Program-made: the position numbers and the translations under genes | Shown: positions 43,413 to 53,266 of the stretch, piece by piece | How positions within the stretch are numbered: position 1 is the stretch's first letter | Layout of the letters: every line of letters starts with the position of its first letter | Notes under the pieces: model-generated | Databases searched by the model: none | Told to the model about the DNA's origin: nothing | What the model saw: the letters and a program-made list of their open reading frames with translations, nothing else | NCBI RefSeq assembly: GCF_014857905.1 | Contig: NZ_JACYXE010000002.1 | Span: forward strand, 310,001 to 374,000 | DNA: 64,000 nt | Source: Agilicoccus flavus | GTDB lineage: Bacteria; Actinomycetota; Actinomycetes; Actinomycetales; Dermatophilaceae | Direction of reading: 5' to 3'

Positions 43413-44159
43413 CTACGGGGGCAGCAGCACGATCTCGACGGTCCCCAGCAGGAGCAACGGGTCGACGTAGTCCCGCCCGCGCCGGGCCCCGACGTGCACC
43501 GACGACCCGGCCACGCCGTGCGCCGGCGCCGCCGCGACCCGGCCGACGACGTCGCCCCGCCGCACCGCCCGACCCGCCGGCACGTCGGCGACGACCGGCT
43601 CGAAGGTGGACCGGAGCCCGTCGGCGTGGTCGATCGAGAGGACACCGCGGCCGGCAACGACGCCGGCGAACGCCACCACCCCGTCGGCCGGCGCCCGGAC
43701 GGGAGCCCCCGGCGCCGCGGCGAGGTCGACGCCGCGATGCCCGGCCGACCACCGCTGCGCCGGAGGGTCGAAGCGGCGCAGGACGCGCGGTGGCCCGCCC
43801 GAGGTCGCGGTCACCGGCCAGGACCACCTCCCGGACGCGGCCGCGGGCCGGGGCGGCGTCGGACCGCCGGGGGAGGAGGAGCCGGGGACCGCGGCTCCGG
43901 GTGGGCGGGTCTCGACCGCCGTGACGCCCCGGCCGGTCCCGAGCCCGTCCGCGGGCAGGGTCGAGGGGAGCGCCGCGGCCATGGCCGGACCGGCGGCGAC
44001 CGCGAGGGTCAGGGCGAGGGCGGCGAGGGAGGGCACGCCACCAGGCCAGCACCCCGGAGGGCACCGCCGTGCCGGAGGCGCCCGAGCCGGTGGACCGCAG
44101 GCGGGGTCCCTCGGCCGCGCGACCCGGTGTGGACTCGGGCGCCTCGTGGGACACGGCAC
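43413..44159 (-). CDS. M23-family (LytM-like) peptidoglycan peptidase homologue
   Basis: Predicted secreted cell-wall protein with a LytM fold. From the GTG at 44159 it has 248 residues. A signal-like hydrophobic segment (SLAALALTLAVAAGPAMAA) is followed by the M23 domain (about 110-248) with GHRGVDLAAAPGAPVRAPADG and VHVGARRGRDYVDPLLLLG. The first His of the usual HxH pair is Ser here, as in the actinobacterial members found near rpsB, so hydrolase activity is uncertain. The start is ambiguous: a GTG at 44036 would begin directly at the signal peptide. It converges on the DUF3152 gene and is divergent from the permease. Confidence 0.8.
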   Translation of the reverse strand: MPCPTRRPSPHRVARPRDPACGPPARAPPARRCPPGCWPGGVPSLAALALTLAVAAGPAMAAALPSTLPADGLGTGRGVTAVETRPPGAAVPGSSSPGGPTPPRPAAASGRWSWPVTATSGGPPRVLRRFDPPAQRWSAGHRGVDLAAAPGAPVRAPADGVVAFAGVVAGRGVLSIDHADGLRSTFEPVVADVPAGRAVRRGDVVGRVAAAPAHGVAGSSVHVGARRGRDYVDPLLLLGTVEIVLLPP

Positions 44160-44192
44160 GTCACGGAGGTCGTCACCGCGCCGGTGCGTCGA

Positions 44193-44222
44193 TTGCCGAC
44201 GGTGACGCGGGTCACATACCGT
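44193..44222 (+). promoter_or_regulatory. Promoter of the APC permease with CRP/GlxR-like site in the spacer
   Basis: TTGCCG (44193-44198), 18 bases and TACCGT (44217-44222) form a promoter candidate. Between the hexamers, GGTGA-CGCGGG-TCACA (44201-44216) matches TGTGA-N6-TCACA at 9 of 10 positions. Binding there should block RNA polymerase, suggesting repression. Confidence 0.5.
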
Positions 44223-44259
44223 GGGCCGACCGATCCGGCACGACCCAGGAGGACCCGTG

Positions 44260-45696
44260 GTGAGCACCGACGTCCAGGACAGGGAGGCGGCGCCCGAGTT
44301 CAAGAAGGCCCTGAGCGCCCTCGACTCCTACGCGCTGGGGTTCGGCGCGATGATCGGGTTCGGCTGGGTCGTCCTCACCGGAGGATGGATCGAGGACGGG
44401 GGCACGCTCGGGGCCGCGCTCGCCATGGTCGCGGGCGGCCTGATCATGTCCGTCGTGGGGCTGGTGTACGGCGAGATGACCGCCGCCATGCCCAAGGCCG
44501 GAGGCGAGCACCACTACCTCATGCGTGGACTCGGGGCCCGCTGGTCGTTCATCGGGTCCTGGGGCATCACGGGCGGCTACATGACCATCGTCGCGTTCGA
44601 GGCCGTCGCCCTGCCCCGCACGATCGAGTACATCGCCCCCGGCATCAGCCGGATCCCGCTGTGGAGCGTCTTCGACTCGCAGGTCACCCTCACCTGGGCC
44701 CTCATCGGCTCGGTGGCGGCCCTCGCCATCACGGCCCTCAACTACGTCGGCATCAAGGCGGCCGGTCTCACCCAGACGTTCGTCGTCCTGTTCCTGCTGC
44801 TCGTGGGGGTCGTGCTCGCGTTCGGGTCGGCCACGCGCGGGTCGATCGAGCACATGGAGCCCTTCTTCACCGACGCGCGGGGCCTGTTCACCGTGCTCAT
44901 CGTCGTGCCGTTCCTCTTCGTCGGGTTCGACGTCATCCCGCAGGCGTCCGAGGAACTGCGGATGGAGCCTCGCGGTATCGGCCGGCTCATCGTCGTCTCG
45001 GTGCTCATCGCGACGCTCTGGTACGTGCTGACGATCGTGACGACGTCGTCCTCGATGCCCCTCGACCGGTTGCGCGAGTCCGACCTCGCCACCGCCGACG
45101 CGATGGGGACCCTGTTCGGCAGCCCGGTCATGGCCAACGTCCTCATCGCCGGGGGCATCGCCGGCATCCTCACGTCGTGGATCGCCATGCTCATCGGCGC
45201 CTCGCGGCTCCTGTTCGCGATGGGACGCTCGGGCATGCTGCCGAGCTGGTTCGGCCGCCTGCACCCGCGGTTCCAGACCCCGGGGAACGCGATCCTCTTC
45301 GTCGGCGCCCTGTCCATGATCGCCCCGTTCTTCGGCGAGGGGATGCTCTCGTGGCTCGTGGACTCGGGCTCGCCGAGCATCGTCCTCGCCTACCTGCTCG
45401 TGTGCGTCGTCTTCCTCGTGCTGCGTCGACGCGAACCCGGCATGGAACGCCCGTTCCTCGCCGGCCGGGGGCGGCTCGGCGTCGCCGTCGGCGTCGCCGG
45501 CGTCGTGCTCACCGCCGGACTCCTGTCGCTGTACATCCCCGGCATGCCGGCCTCGATCCACCCGGTGTCCTACCTGCTCTGCGCCCTGTGGTGGGTGCTG
45601 GGGTTCGTCTTCCTCGCCCGCATCCCGCGCGGCATCGCGCCGGGTGAGCACGCCGAGGAGGAGTTGCTCGCCGAACTCGACCGGCGTCGGCGCTGA
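44260..45696 (+). CDS. APC-family amino acid permease
   Basis: Predicted amino acid or amine transporter, 478 residues with about twelve membrane helices. The N-terminus KKALSALDSYALGFGAMIGF leads into helix 1, with the APC glycine motif GAMIGFGWVVLTGG. MPKAGGEHHYLMRGLG, VGFDVIPQASEELRMEPRGI and ASRLLFAMGRSGMLPSWF are family blocks. The GTG at 44260 is chosen over 44257 because AGGAGG (44247-44252) then has a 7-base spacer. It has its own promoter and terminator. The specific substrate is unknown. Confidence 0.9.
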   Translation: MSTDVQDREAAPEFKKALSALDSYALGFGAMIGFGWVVLTGGWIEDGGTLGAALAMVAGGLIMSVVGLVYGEMTAAMPKAGGEHHYLMRGLGARWSFIGSWGITGGYMTIVAFEAVALPRTIEYIAPGISRIPLWSVFDSQVTLTWALIGSVAALAITALNYVGIKAAGLTQTFVVLFLLLVGVVLAFGSATRGSIEHMEPFFTDARGLFTVLIVVPFLFVGFDVIPQASEELRMEPRGIGRLIVVSVLIATLWYVLTIVTTSSSMPLDRLRESDLATADAMGTLFGSPVMANVLIAGGIAGILTSWIAMLIGASRLLFAMGRSGMLPSWFGRLHPRFQTPGNAILFVGALSMIAPFFGEGMLSWLVDSGSPSIVLAYLLVCVVFLVLRRREPGMERPFLAGRGRLGVAVGVAGVVLTAGLLSLYIPGMPASIHPVSYLLCALWWVLGFVFLARIPRGIAPGEHAEEELLAELDRRRR

Positions 45697-45720
45697 CGGG
45701 CGCCCGGCGGGAGGCGCCCG
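45697..45720. terminator. Hairpin between convergent permease and aminotransferase genes
   Basis: CGGGCGCC (45697-45704) and GGCGCCCG (45713-45720) form a perfect 8-bp stem with an 8-base loop, directly after the permease stop and 16 bases before the aminotransferase stop. Confidence 0.55.
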
Positions 45721-45736
45721 GCCCTCGACGCCGGCG

Positions 45737-46909
45737 TCAGCCCGCGCGGGGCGACCGGCGCAACCCCGCGAGTCGGCGCGCGGCCTCGACGAGGACGTCG
45801 TCGCGCTTGCAGAACGCGAAGCGCACGAGGGTCTCGAATCCGGGGGAGTCGCAGAACGCCGAGACCGGGACGCCGACGACGCCACAGCGGTCGGGCAGTT
45901 CCCGGCAGAACGCGGCGGCGTCGTCGGCCCCGAGGTCGGCGGCGTCGGCGACGACGAAGTAGGTCCCGGCCGGCCGGGAGACGGTCGTGCCGGCCGCGGC
46001 CAGGGCGTCGCAGAGCAGGTCGCGCTTGCGGCGCAGGTCGTCGGCGTACGCGGCGAAGACGCGGTCGGGCAGTCCGAGCCCGGCCGCGACCGCCGGCTGC
46101 AGCGGCGCGGCACCCGAGAAGGTCAGGTACTGCTTGACGGTGCGGACCGCCGCCACGAGGTCGGCGGGTCCGCTGATCCACCCGACCTTCCAGCCGGTCG
46201 CCGCGAACGTCTTGCCCGCCGAGGAGATCGTCAGGGTCCGCTCGGCCATGCCGGGCAGCGTCGCCAGGGGGACGTGCGTCGCCCCGTCGAAGGTGAGGTG
46301 CTCGTACACCTCGTCGGTGACCACGAGGAGGTCGTGCTCGACGGCGACGCGGGCCACGACCTCCAGCTCGGCGGGAGAGAACACCGTGCCGGTCGGGTTG
46401 TGCGGCGAGTTGAGCAGGAGGATCCGCGTCCTGGCGGTGACCGCGTCCCGCAGCGACGCCTCGTCGAGCGCGAAGTCGGGGAACCGGAGCGCGCTCGTGC
46501 GCCGGACCCCGCCGGCGAGCGCCACGGCCGCGGCGTACGCGTCGTAGTACGGCTCGAACATGACGACCTCGTCGCCGGCCCCGCACAGCGCGAGCATGGT
46601 CGCGGACAGGGCCTCCGTGGCCCCGAACGTGACGAGGACCTCCGCGTCCGGGTCCACCTCGAGCCCGTAGAAGCGCCGCTGGTGCGCGGCGATCGCCGCC
46701 CGCAGCCCCGGATCGCCCGCGATGGGCGGGTACTGGTTGACCCCGGAGTGCAGCGCCCGCGACGCCTCGTCGAGGAGGATCGCGGGGCCGTCCTCGTCGG
46801 GGAACCCCTGCCCGAGGTTGATCGCGCCGGAGGCCGCGGCGAGCGCGCTCATCTCGGCGAAGATCGTCGTGCCGAAGGCGGACAGGGCAGCGTTCGGGGT
46901 CGGCCGCAT
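45737..46909 (-). CDS. PLP-dependent aminotransferase class I/II
   Basis: Fold-type I aminotransferase of 390 residues. [14 protein letters not shown] (about 30-43), the cofactor-binding [13 protein letters not shown] and [13 protein letters not shown], the Schiff-base Lys in [16 protein letters not shown], and the C-terminal Arg in FETLVRFAF are all present. It is closest in pattern to the kynurenine/glutamine transaminase and DapC-like group, so it may act in methionine salvage, aromatic metabolism or lysine synthesis. The ATG at 46909 begins [15 protein letters not shown]. It is divergent from rpsB. Confidence 0.9.
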   Translation of the reverse strand: MRPTPNAALSAFGTTIFAEMSALAAASGAINLGQGFPDEDGPAILLDEASRALHSGVNQYPPIAGDPGLRAAIAAHQRRFYGLEVDPDAEVLVTFGATEALSATMLALCGAGDEVVMFEPYYDAYAAAVALAGGVRRTSALRFPDFALDEASLRDAVTARTRILLLNSPHNPTGTVFSPAELEVVARVAVEHDLLVVTDEVYEHLTFDGATHVPLATLPGMAERTLTISSAGKTFAATGWKVGWISGPADLVAAVRTVKQYLTFSGAAPLQPAVAAGLGLPDRVFAAYADDLRRKRDLLCDALAAAGTTVSRPAGTYFVVADAADLGADDAAAFCRELPDRCGVVGVPVSAFCDSPGFETLVRFAFCKRDDVLVEAARRLAGLRRSPRAG

Positions 46910-46961
46910 CGACGCAGGATATGCGCCCGCGCGCCGGCCGACCGCCCGCCGGCGGGGGCGA

Positions 46962-46992
46962 TTCGCCGACCGTGGCCCCGCGCGCGTATCCT
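46962..46992 (+). promoter_or_regulatory. Putative rpsB promoter
   Basis: TTCGCC (46962-46967) and TATCCT (46987-46992) are separated by 19 bases. A GC-rich leader of about 200 bases with several inverted repeats follows before the rpsB start, leaving room for S2 autoregulation. No recognised leader motif is visible. Confidence 0.4.
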
Positions 46993-47201
46993 TGAGCGAC
47001 CGCCTGAGTGCCCGCTGCCCGGAACCACGTTCCGACGCGGCGGCACGACGCGGAATTCGCGCGTCATCTCCCGTGGTCCTCGCGGGGCGGCTCGCCGGCG
47101 GTCCGACGTCACGTCGGCGGCGAGCGGTCATGACGCCAGGCGTGCCGACGCAATCCCGCGGTCGGTGCGAAGAACCGGCAACGAGCAGAAGGAGACACGG
47201 C

Positions 47202-48209
47202 ATGGCCGTCGTCACCATGCGCCAGCTCCTCGAGAGCGGCGTCCACTTCGGGCACCAGACCCGTCGCTGGAACCCCAAGATGAAGCGCTTCATCATGACG
47301 GAGCGCAACGGCATCTACATCATCGACCTGCAGCAGTCGCTGACCTACATCAACGACGCCTACGAGTTCGTCAAGCAGACGGTCGCCCACGGCGGCACGA
47401 TCCTGTTCGTCGGCACGAAGAAGCAGGCCCAGGAGCCCGTCGCCGAGCAGGCGACCCGCGTCGGGATGCCGTACGTCAACCACCGCTGGCTCGGTGGCAT
47501 GCTCACCAACTTCAACACGGTGCACAAGCGGCTCGAGCGCCTCAAGGAGCTCGAGGACATCGACTTCGACGACGTGGCCGGCAGCGGTCGCACGAAGAAG
47601 GAGCTCCTCGTCCTGCGTCGCGAGAAGGACAAGCTCGAGCGCACGCTCGGCGGCATCCGCGACATGGCCCGCGTCCCCTCCGCCGTGTGGGTCGTCGACA
47701 CGAAGAAGGAGCACCTCGCGGTCACCGAGGCGCGCAAGCTCGGCCTGCCGGTCATCGCGATCCTCGACACGAACTGCGACCCCGACGAGGTCGACTACAA
47801 GATCCCGGGCAACGACGACGCGATCCGCTCCGTCACGCTGCTGACCCGCGTCGTCGCCGACGCCGTGGCCGACGGCCTCGTCTCCCGCAGCCAGGGTGCC
47901 TCGGGCACCGGCGACGCCGTCGACGGCGGCGCCCCGGCCGAGCCGCTCGCCGAGTGGGAGCGCGAGCTGCTCTCCGGCGACCAGAGCGCCGGCGAGGCCG
48001 CCGCGGACGCGACCGACGTCGAGACCGGCCCGACCTCCGTCGAGCAGGCCGCCGAGGCCACGGCCATCGCCGACGTCCTCGACCCGGCCGAGCAGGCCGC
48101 CGTCGCCGAGGCGACCGAGAAGGCCGCCGCCGACGTCGCGGGGGTCGAGGAGGTGCCCGCGCAGGACGCGGCCGCCGAGTCCGACGCCGCCACCACCGAG
48201 CAGGCCTGA
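47202..48209 (+). CDS. rpsB: 30S ribosomal protein S2
   Basis: Small-subunit ribosomal protein. Residues 1-235 are canonical ([71 protein letters not shown]). About 100 further residues form an acidic Ala/Glu/Asp-rich tail, so the 335-residue protein is longer than the usual 240-300. Tails of this kind are common in actinobacterial S2. The ATG at 47202 follows AGAAGGAGA. It leads rpsB-tsf. Confidence 0.98.
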   Translation: MAVVTMRQLLESGVHFGHQTRRWNPKMKRFIMTERNGIYIIDLQQSLTYINDAYEFVKQTVAHGGTILFVGTKKQAQEPVAEQATRVGMPYVNHRWLGGMLTNFNTVHKRLERLKELEDIDFDDVAGSGRTKKELLVLRREKDKLERTLGGIRDMARVPSAVWVVDTKKEHLAVTEARKLGLPVIAILDTNCDPDEVDYKIPGNDDAIRSVTLLTRVVADAVADGLVSRSQGASGTGDAVDGGAPAEPLAEWERELLSGDQSAGEAAADATDVETGPTSVEQAAEATAIADVLDPAEQAAVAEATEKAAADVAGVEEVPAQDAAAESDAATTEQA

Positions 48210-48229
48210 ACGATCCGGGCGTGACACGA

Positions 48230-48268
48230 CGGACAGGCACGGACCGCCCGGCGGGACGTGCCTGTCCG
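48230..48268 (+). terminator. Hairpin between rpsB and tsf
   Basis: CGGACAGGCACG (48230-48241) and CGTGCCTGTCCG (48257-48268) form a perfect 12-bp stem with a 15-base loop. It lies 20 bases after rpsB and 70 bases before tsf, so it may attenuate read-through. Confidence 0.65.
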
Positions 48269-48338
48269 CGTGTGCACCGCACCCGGGATCCCCACGTACA
48301 GACGCGATATTCCTCCACGCGAAAGAGAGTGAGAAGCG

Positions 48339-49172
48339 ATGGCGAACTACACCGCTGCCGACATCAAGGCCCTGCGCGAGCAGACCGGCGCCGGGATGAT
48401 GGACGTGAAGAAGGCCCTCGACGAGGCCGAGGGCGACAAGGGCAAGGCCACCGAGATCCTGCGGGTCAAGGGCCTCAAGGGCGTCACGAAGCGTGAGGGC
48501 CGCTCGGCCTCCAACGGTCTCGTCGCCGCGAAGGTCGCCAACGGCATCGGCACCCTCGTCGAGGTCAACTGCGAGACCGACTTCGTCGCGAAGAACCCCC
48601 GCTTCATCGAGCTCGCCGAGAAGGTGCTCGACCAGGCCGTCACGGTCGGGGCGGGCGACGCGCAGACGCTGCTCGACTCCGAGCTCGACGGCCAGACCGT
48701 CAAGGACGTGCTCGACCAGGCGAACGCGACGATCGGCGAGAAGATCGAGGTCCGCCGGGTCGCCCGCGTCGAGGCCCCCCAGGTCGTCGCTTACCTGCAC
48801 AAGACGAACCCCGACCTGCCCGCGCAGATCGGCGTCCTCTTCGGCTACACCGGCGGCGACGAGCAGGTCGGCCGCGACGTCGCGATGCACATCGCCGCGT
48901 TCAGCCCGACCGTCCTCACCCGCGACGACATCTCGGCCGACACGGTCGAGAACGAGCGCCGCATCGCCGAGGAGACGGCCAAGGAGGAGGGCAAGCCCGA
49001 GGCCGCCCTCCCGCGGATCGTCGAGGGTCGCGTCAACGGTTTCTACGCCGAGAACGTCCTCCTCGAGCAGAAGTACGCGAAGGACCAGAAGAAGCAGGTC
49101 CAGGCCGTCCTGTCCGAGGCCGGCGCGCAGGCGACGTCGTTCGCGCGGTTCCGCGTGGGCGCCTCCGCCTGA
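48339..49172 (+). CDS. tsf: Elongation factor Ts
   Basis: Nucleotide exchange factor that recycles EF-Tu from GDP to GTP. The 277-residue protein has the UBA-like N-terminus (YTAADIKALREQTGAGMMDV, KKALDEAEGDKGKA), the signature VNCETDFVAKN (about 76-86), the core domain with HIAAFSPTVLTRDDI, and the C-terminal LLEQKYAKDQKKQVQAVL. Length is normal. The ATG at 48339 follows GAGAGTGAGAAGCG. Confidence 0.98.
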   Translation: MANYTAADIKALREQTGAGMMDVKKALDEAEGDKGKATEILRVKGLKGVTKREGRSASNGLVAAKVANGIGTLVEVNCETDFVAKNPRFIELAEKVLDQAVTVGAGDAQTLLDSELDGQTVKDVLDQANATIGEKIEVRRVARVEAPQVVAYLHKTNPDLPAQIGVLFGYTGGDEQVGRDVAMHIAAFSPTVLTRDDISADTVENERRIAEETAKEEGKPEAALPRIVEGRVNGFYAENVLLEQKYAKDQKKQVQAVLSEAGAQATSFARFRVGASA

Positions 49173-49187
49173 GCCGCATCGGCACGT

Positions 49188-49236
49188 CACGACACGGCGC
49201 CCGCCGACCCTCTCGGGGTCGGCGGGCGCCGTCGTG
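49188..49236 (+). terminator. Strong hairpin after tsf
   Basis: CACGAC plus CGGCGCCCGCCGACCC (49188-49210, with a 2-base AC bulge) pairs with GGGTCGGCGGGCGCCGTCGTG (49216-49236; written here as two arms of the stem). The stem is about 21 bp with a 5-base loop, just after the tsf stop. Confidence 0.75.
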
Positions 49237-49260
49237 CGTCGTCCCGGCGAGGGTGCGTCG

Positions 49261-49290
49261 TTCGGCGCGGCGCCCACGCCGTGTGAGAAT
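49261..49290 (+). promoter_or_regulatory. Putative pyrH promoter
   Basis: TTCGGC (49261-49266), an 18-base spacer and GAGAAT (49285-49290) lie 38 bases before the pyrH start and directly after the tsf terminator. This is the third TTCGnn-N18 promoter candidate in the window. Confidence 0.45.
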
Positions 49291-49328
49291 CGGACGACCG
49301 ATCGTGTGCCCATGAAGGGGAGAACTCT

Positions 49329-50057
49329 GTGTCCAACGAGGCCAACCGCTCGTACCAGCGCGTCCTGCTCAAGCTGTCCGGCGAAGCGTTCGGCGGGGGC
49401 GCGGTGGGGGTCGACCCCGGCGTCGTCCGTGAGATCGCCCGGCAGATCGCGACGGCCGCCAAGGCGGGCACGCAGGTCGCCGTCGTCGTCGGCGGCGGGA
49501 ACTTCTTCCGCGGCGCCGAGCTGCAGCAGCGGGGGATGGACCGGACGCGCGCCGACTACATGGGCATGCTCGGCACCGTGATGAACTGCCTGGCCCTACA
49601 GGACTTCCTCGAGAAGGAGGGCATCGACACCCGCGTGCAGAGCGCGATCGCCATGGGCCAGGTCGCCGAGCCGTACATCCCCCGCCGCGCCATCCGCCAC
49701 CTCGAGAAGGGCCGCGTCGTCATCTTCGGCGCCGGCGCCGGCATGCCGTTCTTCTCGACCGACACGGTCTCGGCGCAGCGCGCGCTCGAGATCCGCTGCG
49801 ACGCGGTGCTCATGAGCAAGAACGGGGTCGACGGGGTCTATGACGCCGACCCGCGCACCGACCCGTCCGCCCGCAAGCTCGACCGCGTCACGTACGCGCA
49901 GGCCCTCTCCGGCGGGCTCAAGGTCGTCGACGCCGCCGCGTTCAGCCTGTGCATGGACAACCGCCTCCCGATGGTCGTCTTCGCGATGCAGGGCGACAAC
50001 ACGATCACGCGGGCCCTCCAGGGCGAGCGCATCGGCACCGAGGTGTACGCGGACTGA
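49329..50057 (+). CDS. pyrH: UMP kinase
   Basis: Phosphorylates UMP to UDP in pyrimidine synthesis; a hexameric amino-acid-kinase-fold enzyme. The 242-residue protein has [13 protein letters not shown] (about 11-23), [14 protein letters not shown], the UMP site region [23 protein letters not shown] (split here by eye into [11 protein letters not shown] and GAGAGMPFF), and [19 protein letters not shown]. The GTG at 49329 follows AAGGGGAGAA. It precedes frr as in most bacteria. Confidence 0.97.
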   Translation: MSNEANRSYQRVLLKLSGEAFGGGAVGVDPGVVREIARQIATAAKAGTQVAVVVGGGNFFRGAELQQRGMDRTRADYMGMLGTVMNCLALQDFLEKEGIDTRVQSAIAMGQVAEPYIPRRAIRHLEKGRVVIFGAGAGMPFFSTDTVSAQRALEIRCDAVLMSKNGVDGVYDADPRTDPSARKLDRVTYAQALSGGLKVVDAAAFSLCMDNRLPMVVFAMQGDNTITRALQGERIGTEVYAD

Positions 50058-50198
50058 TCTCCTCCCGGCGCCGCGGCAGCGGGCCCGGCCGCTGGAGTGT
50101 GACGGGGCCGGTCGCCGGGCCGCTGGGTAGGGTGGCGACCGAGAACGTGGTCGGCGCGGGTGCGCCGGCGCGACAGACGAGCAGCGAAGGAGCGGGCG

Positions 50199-50756
50199 AT
50201 GTTGGACGAGACGATGTTCGAGGCCGAGGAGAAGATGGACAAGGCCGTCGAGGTCGCCAAGGAGGACTTCGCCGGCATCCGCACGGGGCGGGCGACGGCG
50301 GGCATGTTCAACAAGCTCCTCGTCGACTACTACGGCGCCCCGACCCCGCTGCAGCAGCTCGCGTCGTTCCAGACGCCGGAGGCCCGGACGATCCTCATCT
50401 CGCCGTTCGACAAGTCGTCGATGAGCGCGATCGAGAAGACGCTGCGCGACTCCGACCTCGGCGTCAACCCGAGCAACGACGGCAACACCATCCGGTGCGT
50501 CCTGCCGCAGCTCACGGAGGAGCGCCGCAAGGACTACATCAAGATGGCGCAGCGCAAGGGCGAGGACGCGAAGGTGTCGATCCGGAACGTGCGCCGCTCC
50601 GCGAAGGACGCGATCGAGGCGGCCGTCAAGGACGGCGACGTCGGTGAGGACGAGGGCTCGCGTTCCGAGAAGGAGCTCGAGGCGCTGACCAAGAAGCACG
50701 TCGACGCCGTGGACGCCCTGCTCAAGGGCAAGGAGTCGGAGCTGCTGGAGGTCTGA
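50199..50756 (+). CDS. frr: Ribosome recycling factor
   Basis: Splits post-termination ribosomes together with EF-G. The 185-residue protein is the standard length and starts [40 protein letters not shown] and [20 protein letters not shown] are family blocks. The ATG at 50199 follows GAAGGAG; a longer in-frame reading from 50160 would add 13 basic residues not found in the family. A TAGGGT -10-like box lies at 50128-50133. The TGA overlaps the cdsA ATG. Confidence 0.98.
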   Translation: MLDETMFEAEEKMDKAVEVAKEDFAGIRTGRATAGMFNKLLVDYYGAPTPLQQLASFQTPEARTILISPFDKSSMSAIEKTLRDSDLGVNPSNDGNTIRCVLPQLTEERRKDYIKMAQRKGEDAKVSIRNVRRSAKDAIEAAVKDGDVGEDEGSRSEKELEALTKKHVDAVDALLKGKESELLEV

Positions 50757-51793
50757 TGTCGCGACCGGACCCCGGCCGGGCCACGCCCCGCGCCGGGGCC
50801 CGCTCCCGGCGTCACCCCGGACGCGCCTCCGCGACGAGCCGAAGGTCAGGCACGAATGAACCGCACGACGACGCCCCGCAGGGCGGGAACGCGTTCGAGC
50901 AGGGACCCGCGCCGGTGAACGCGCCCACCGCGTCCCCGGCCACGCCGGCGGGCAAGGCCCCGGCGGCGGGCACGACGGGCCACGGCAAGGCCGGCCGCGA
51001 CCTCCCGCTCGCCATCGGCGTCGGGCTCGGCCTCGGCGGGCTGTGCCTGGTCAGCCTCCTCGTCGTGCAGTGGGGCTGGCTGCTCGTCGTCACGCCGGCG
51101 CTCCTGCTCGGCTCCTGGGAGCTGTGTCAGGGGCTCGCGGCGGGGAAGATCCGCGTGCCCGCGCTGCCGGTGCTCGTCGGTGCCGCGGTGATGATCCCGG
51201 CGGCCTACCTCGGCGGGCCGGTCGCGCTCATGGTCGCCTTCGGGCTGACGATCCTCGCCGTCGTGTGCTGGCGTACGACGATGGGGCTGCCGGGCGCGGC
51301 CCGCGACATCGGTGGCGGCGCCTTCGTCGCGGCCTACGGCCCGTTCCTCGCCTCGTTCTCGGCGCTCATGCTCGCCGAGGACGACGGGCCGAAACGCGTC
51401 ATCGCGTTCGTCCTCATCACCGTGTGCAGCGACATCGGCGGGTACGCCGCGGGTGTGCTCGCCGGGAAGCACCCCATGGCGCCGTCGGTGAGCCCGAAGA
51501 AGTCGTGGGAGGGCTTCGCCGGGTCGGCCGCCGCCTGCGTCGTCGCGGGCGCGATCACCGTGCCGCTGCTGCTGCACGGGGCGTGGTGGGCGGGGGCGAT
51601 CGTCGGCCTCGCGGCCGTGCTGCTCGGCACGCTCGGCGACCTCACCGAGTCGATGCTCAAGCGCGACCTCGGCATCAAGGACCTCGGCCGGGTCCTGCCC
51701 GGCCACGGCGGCCTCATGGACCGGATCGATTCGCTCCTGCTGGCCGCACCCGTCGTCTGGTTCGTCCTGCTCGTCCTCGTCCCCGTGGCCTGA
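50756..51793 (+). CDS. cdsA: Phosphatidate cytidylyltransferase (CDP-diglyceride synthase)
   Basis: Integral membrane enzyme that makes CDP-diacylglycerol from phosphatidic acid and CTP for phospholipid synthesis. The 345-residue protein has an unusually long polar N-terminus of about 80 residues and then about eight membrane helices. The signature is [20 protein letters not shown] followed by LMDRIDSL (about 298-325), with SPKKSWEG upstream (about 247-254). The ATG at 50756 shares a base with the frr stop. Confidence 0.95.
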   Translation: MSRPDPGRATPRAGARSRRHPGRASATSRRSGTNEPHDDAPQGGNAFEQGPAPVNAPTASPATPAGKAPAAGTTGHGKAGRDLPLAIGVGLGLGGLCLVSLLVVQWGWLLVVTPALLLGSWELCQGLAAGKIRVPALPVLVGAAVMIPAAYLGGPVALMVAFGLTILAVVCWRTTMGLPGAARDIGGGAFVAAYGPFLASFSALMLAEDDGPKRVIAFVLITVCSDIGGYAAGVLAGKHPMAPSVSPKKSWEGFAGSAAACVVAGAITVPLLLHGAWWAGAIVGLAAVLLGTLGDLTESMLKRDLGIKDLGRVLPGHGGLMDRIDSLLLAAPVVWFVLLVLVPVA

Positions 51794-51887
51794 GCGACCC
51801 GACCCCGAGGCACTCGAGAGGCCCCGGCGAGGGCGGTCGTGGGCCGGGCCGTGCGTCGGGCGCGGCGTCCCTGAGAGGATGGGGTCG

Positions 51888-53207
51888 ATGACTGAGCACC
51901 CGAGCGCCGACACACCCGCCCCCACCCCCGGCGGCGGGCCCGCGCCGCTGCGCCTGGAACGTCGCCGGCCCGGCCCGGGCCAGATCACGTTCTCGCCCCC
52001 GGGCAACCCGATGCCCCCGACGCACCTCGCCGACCTCGACGTCGCCGGTCGGCGCGCGGCCGTGGCGGAGCTCGGCCACAAGCCGTTCCGGGCGGCCCAG
52101 CTCTCGACGCACTACTTCGAGCGCCTCGAGTCCGACCCCGAGGCGATGACGGACCTCCCGAAGGCCATCCGCGGTGAGCTCGTGGCGGCCATGCTGCCCA
52201 CCCTGCTCACGCCGGTGCGGCACTTGCGCGCCGACGGGGGAGCGACCGTGAAGTCGGTGTGGCGCCTGCACGACGGGGCGCTCGTCGAGTCCGTCCTCAT
52301 GCGCTACCCGCGGCGCGCGACCGTGTGCATCAGCAGCCAGGCGGGCTGCGGTATGAACTGCCCGTTCTGCGCGACCGGCCAGGAGGGGTTCACCCGCAAC
52401 CTGTCGACCGCCGAGATGGTCGAGCAGGTCGTCGCGGCCGGCCGGATGCTGCGCGACGGCGGCACCGGATCGGGTCCCCTGGGCCGCGCCGAGCTGCCCG
52501 CCGGTGCCGCGAGCGCGATCGAGGGGGCGGCGCCCGGGCAGGAGCACGGTCAGGAACTCGGTGGTGAGGACGACGCCGAGCCCGGCGCGGCGTCGCCGAC
52601 GGATCTCGCGCGGGTGTCCAACGTCGTGTTCATGGGGATGGGCGAGGCGCTCGTCAACTACAAGCGCGCCGTGGCCGCGATCCGCCGCCTGACCGACCCG
52701 TCGCCCGCCGGACTCGGGATGTCGGCGCGCGGCATCACGATGTCGAGCGTCGGCCTCGTGCCCGGGATCGACCGGCTCGCGGGGGAGGGCATCCCCGTGA
52801 CCCTGGCGCTGAGCCTGCACGCCCCCGACGACGAGCTGCGCGACGAGCTCATCCCCATCAACAACCGGTGGAAGGTCGACGAGGCGCTCGACGCGGCCTA
52901 CCGCTACTACCGGGCCACGGGGCGCCGGGTCTCCATCGAGTACGCGCTCATCCGCGACATCAACGACCACGCGTGGCGCGCCGACCTGCTCGGCGAGAAG
53001 CTCAACGCCCGAGGGCGCGGTTGGGTGCACGTCAACCCGATCCCGCTCAACCCGACGCCCGGGTCGAAGTGGACGGCGTCCCGTCCCGGGGTCGAGCAGC
53101 AGTTCGTCGAGCGGCTCCGGGCCCACGGCATCCCGACGACGGTCCGCGACACCCGCGGCAGCGACATCGACGGCGCCTGCGGGCAGCTCGCCGCCGCCAC
53201 CGCCTGA
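51888..53207 (+). CDS. rlmN: 23S rRNA/tRNA adenine-C2 methyltransferase RlmN, with insertion
   Basis: Radical-SAM enzyme that methylates A2503 of 23S rRNA and A37 of some tRNAs. The 439-residue protein has the cluster motif CGMNCPFC (Cys154, Cys158, Cys161), [36 protein letters not shown], and the C-terminal [15 protein letters not shown] with the catalytic Cys region. Between about residues 193 and 241 an Ala/Gly/Glu-rich insert ([18 protein letters not shown]) interrupts the radical-SAM barrel; other RlmN proteins of about 350-390 residues lack it. The ATG at 51888 follows GAGAGGA and is preferred to that at 51879. Confidence 0.95.
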   Translation: MTEHPSADTPAPTPGGGPAPLRLERRRPGPGQITFSPPGNPMPPTHLADLDVAGRRAAVAELGHKPFRAAQLSTHYFERLESDPEAMTDLPKAIRGELVAAMLPTLLTPVRHLRADGGATVKSVWRLHDGALVESVLMRYPRRATVCISSQAGCGMNCPFCATGQEGFTRNLSTAEMVEQVVAAGRMLRDGGTGSGPLGRAELPAGAASAIEGAAPGQEHGQELGGEDDAEPGAASPTDLARVSNVVFMGMGEALVNYKRAVAAIRRLTDPSPAGLGMSARGITMSSVGLVPGIDRLAGEGIPVTLALSLHAPDDELRDELIPINNRWKVDEALDAAYRYYRATGRRVSIEYALIRDINDHAWRADLLGEKLNARGRGWVHVNPIPLNPTPGSKWTASRPGVEQQFVERLRAHGIPTTVRDTRGSDIDGACGQLAAATA

Positions 53208-53266
53208 CGAGCGGCCCCTCGCAAGGGTCCGGTAGCGTGGCGCGCCCCGGCCCCAGGAGGTTCGTC

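Noticed and set aside
45644-48496. 950-codon plus-strand frame across the aminotransferase and rpsB
   Set aside because: Covers an antisense gene and the wrong frame of rpsB; no conserved blocks.
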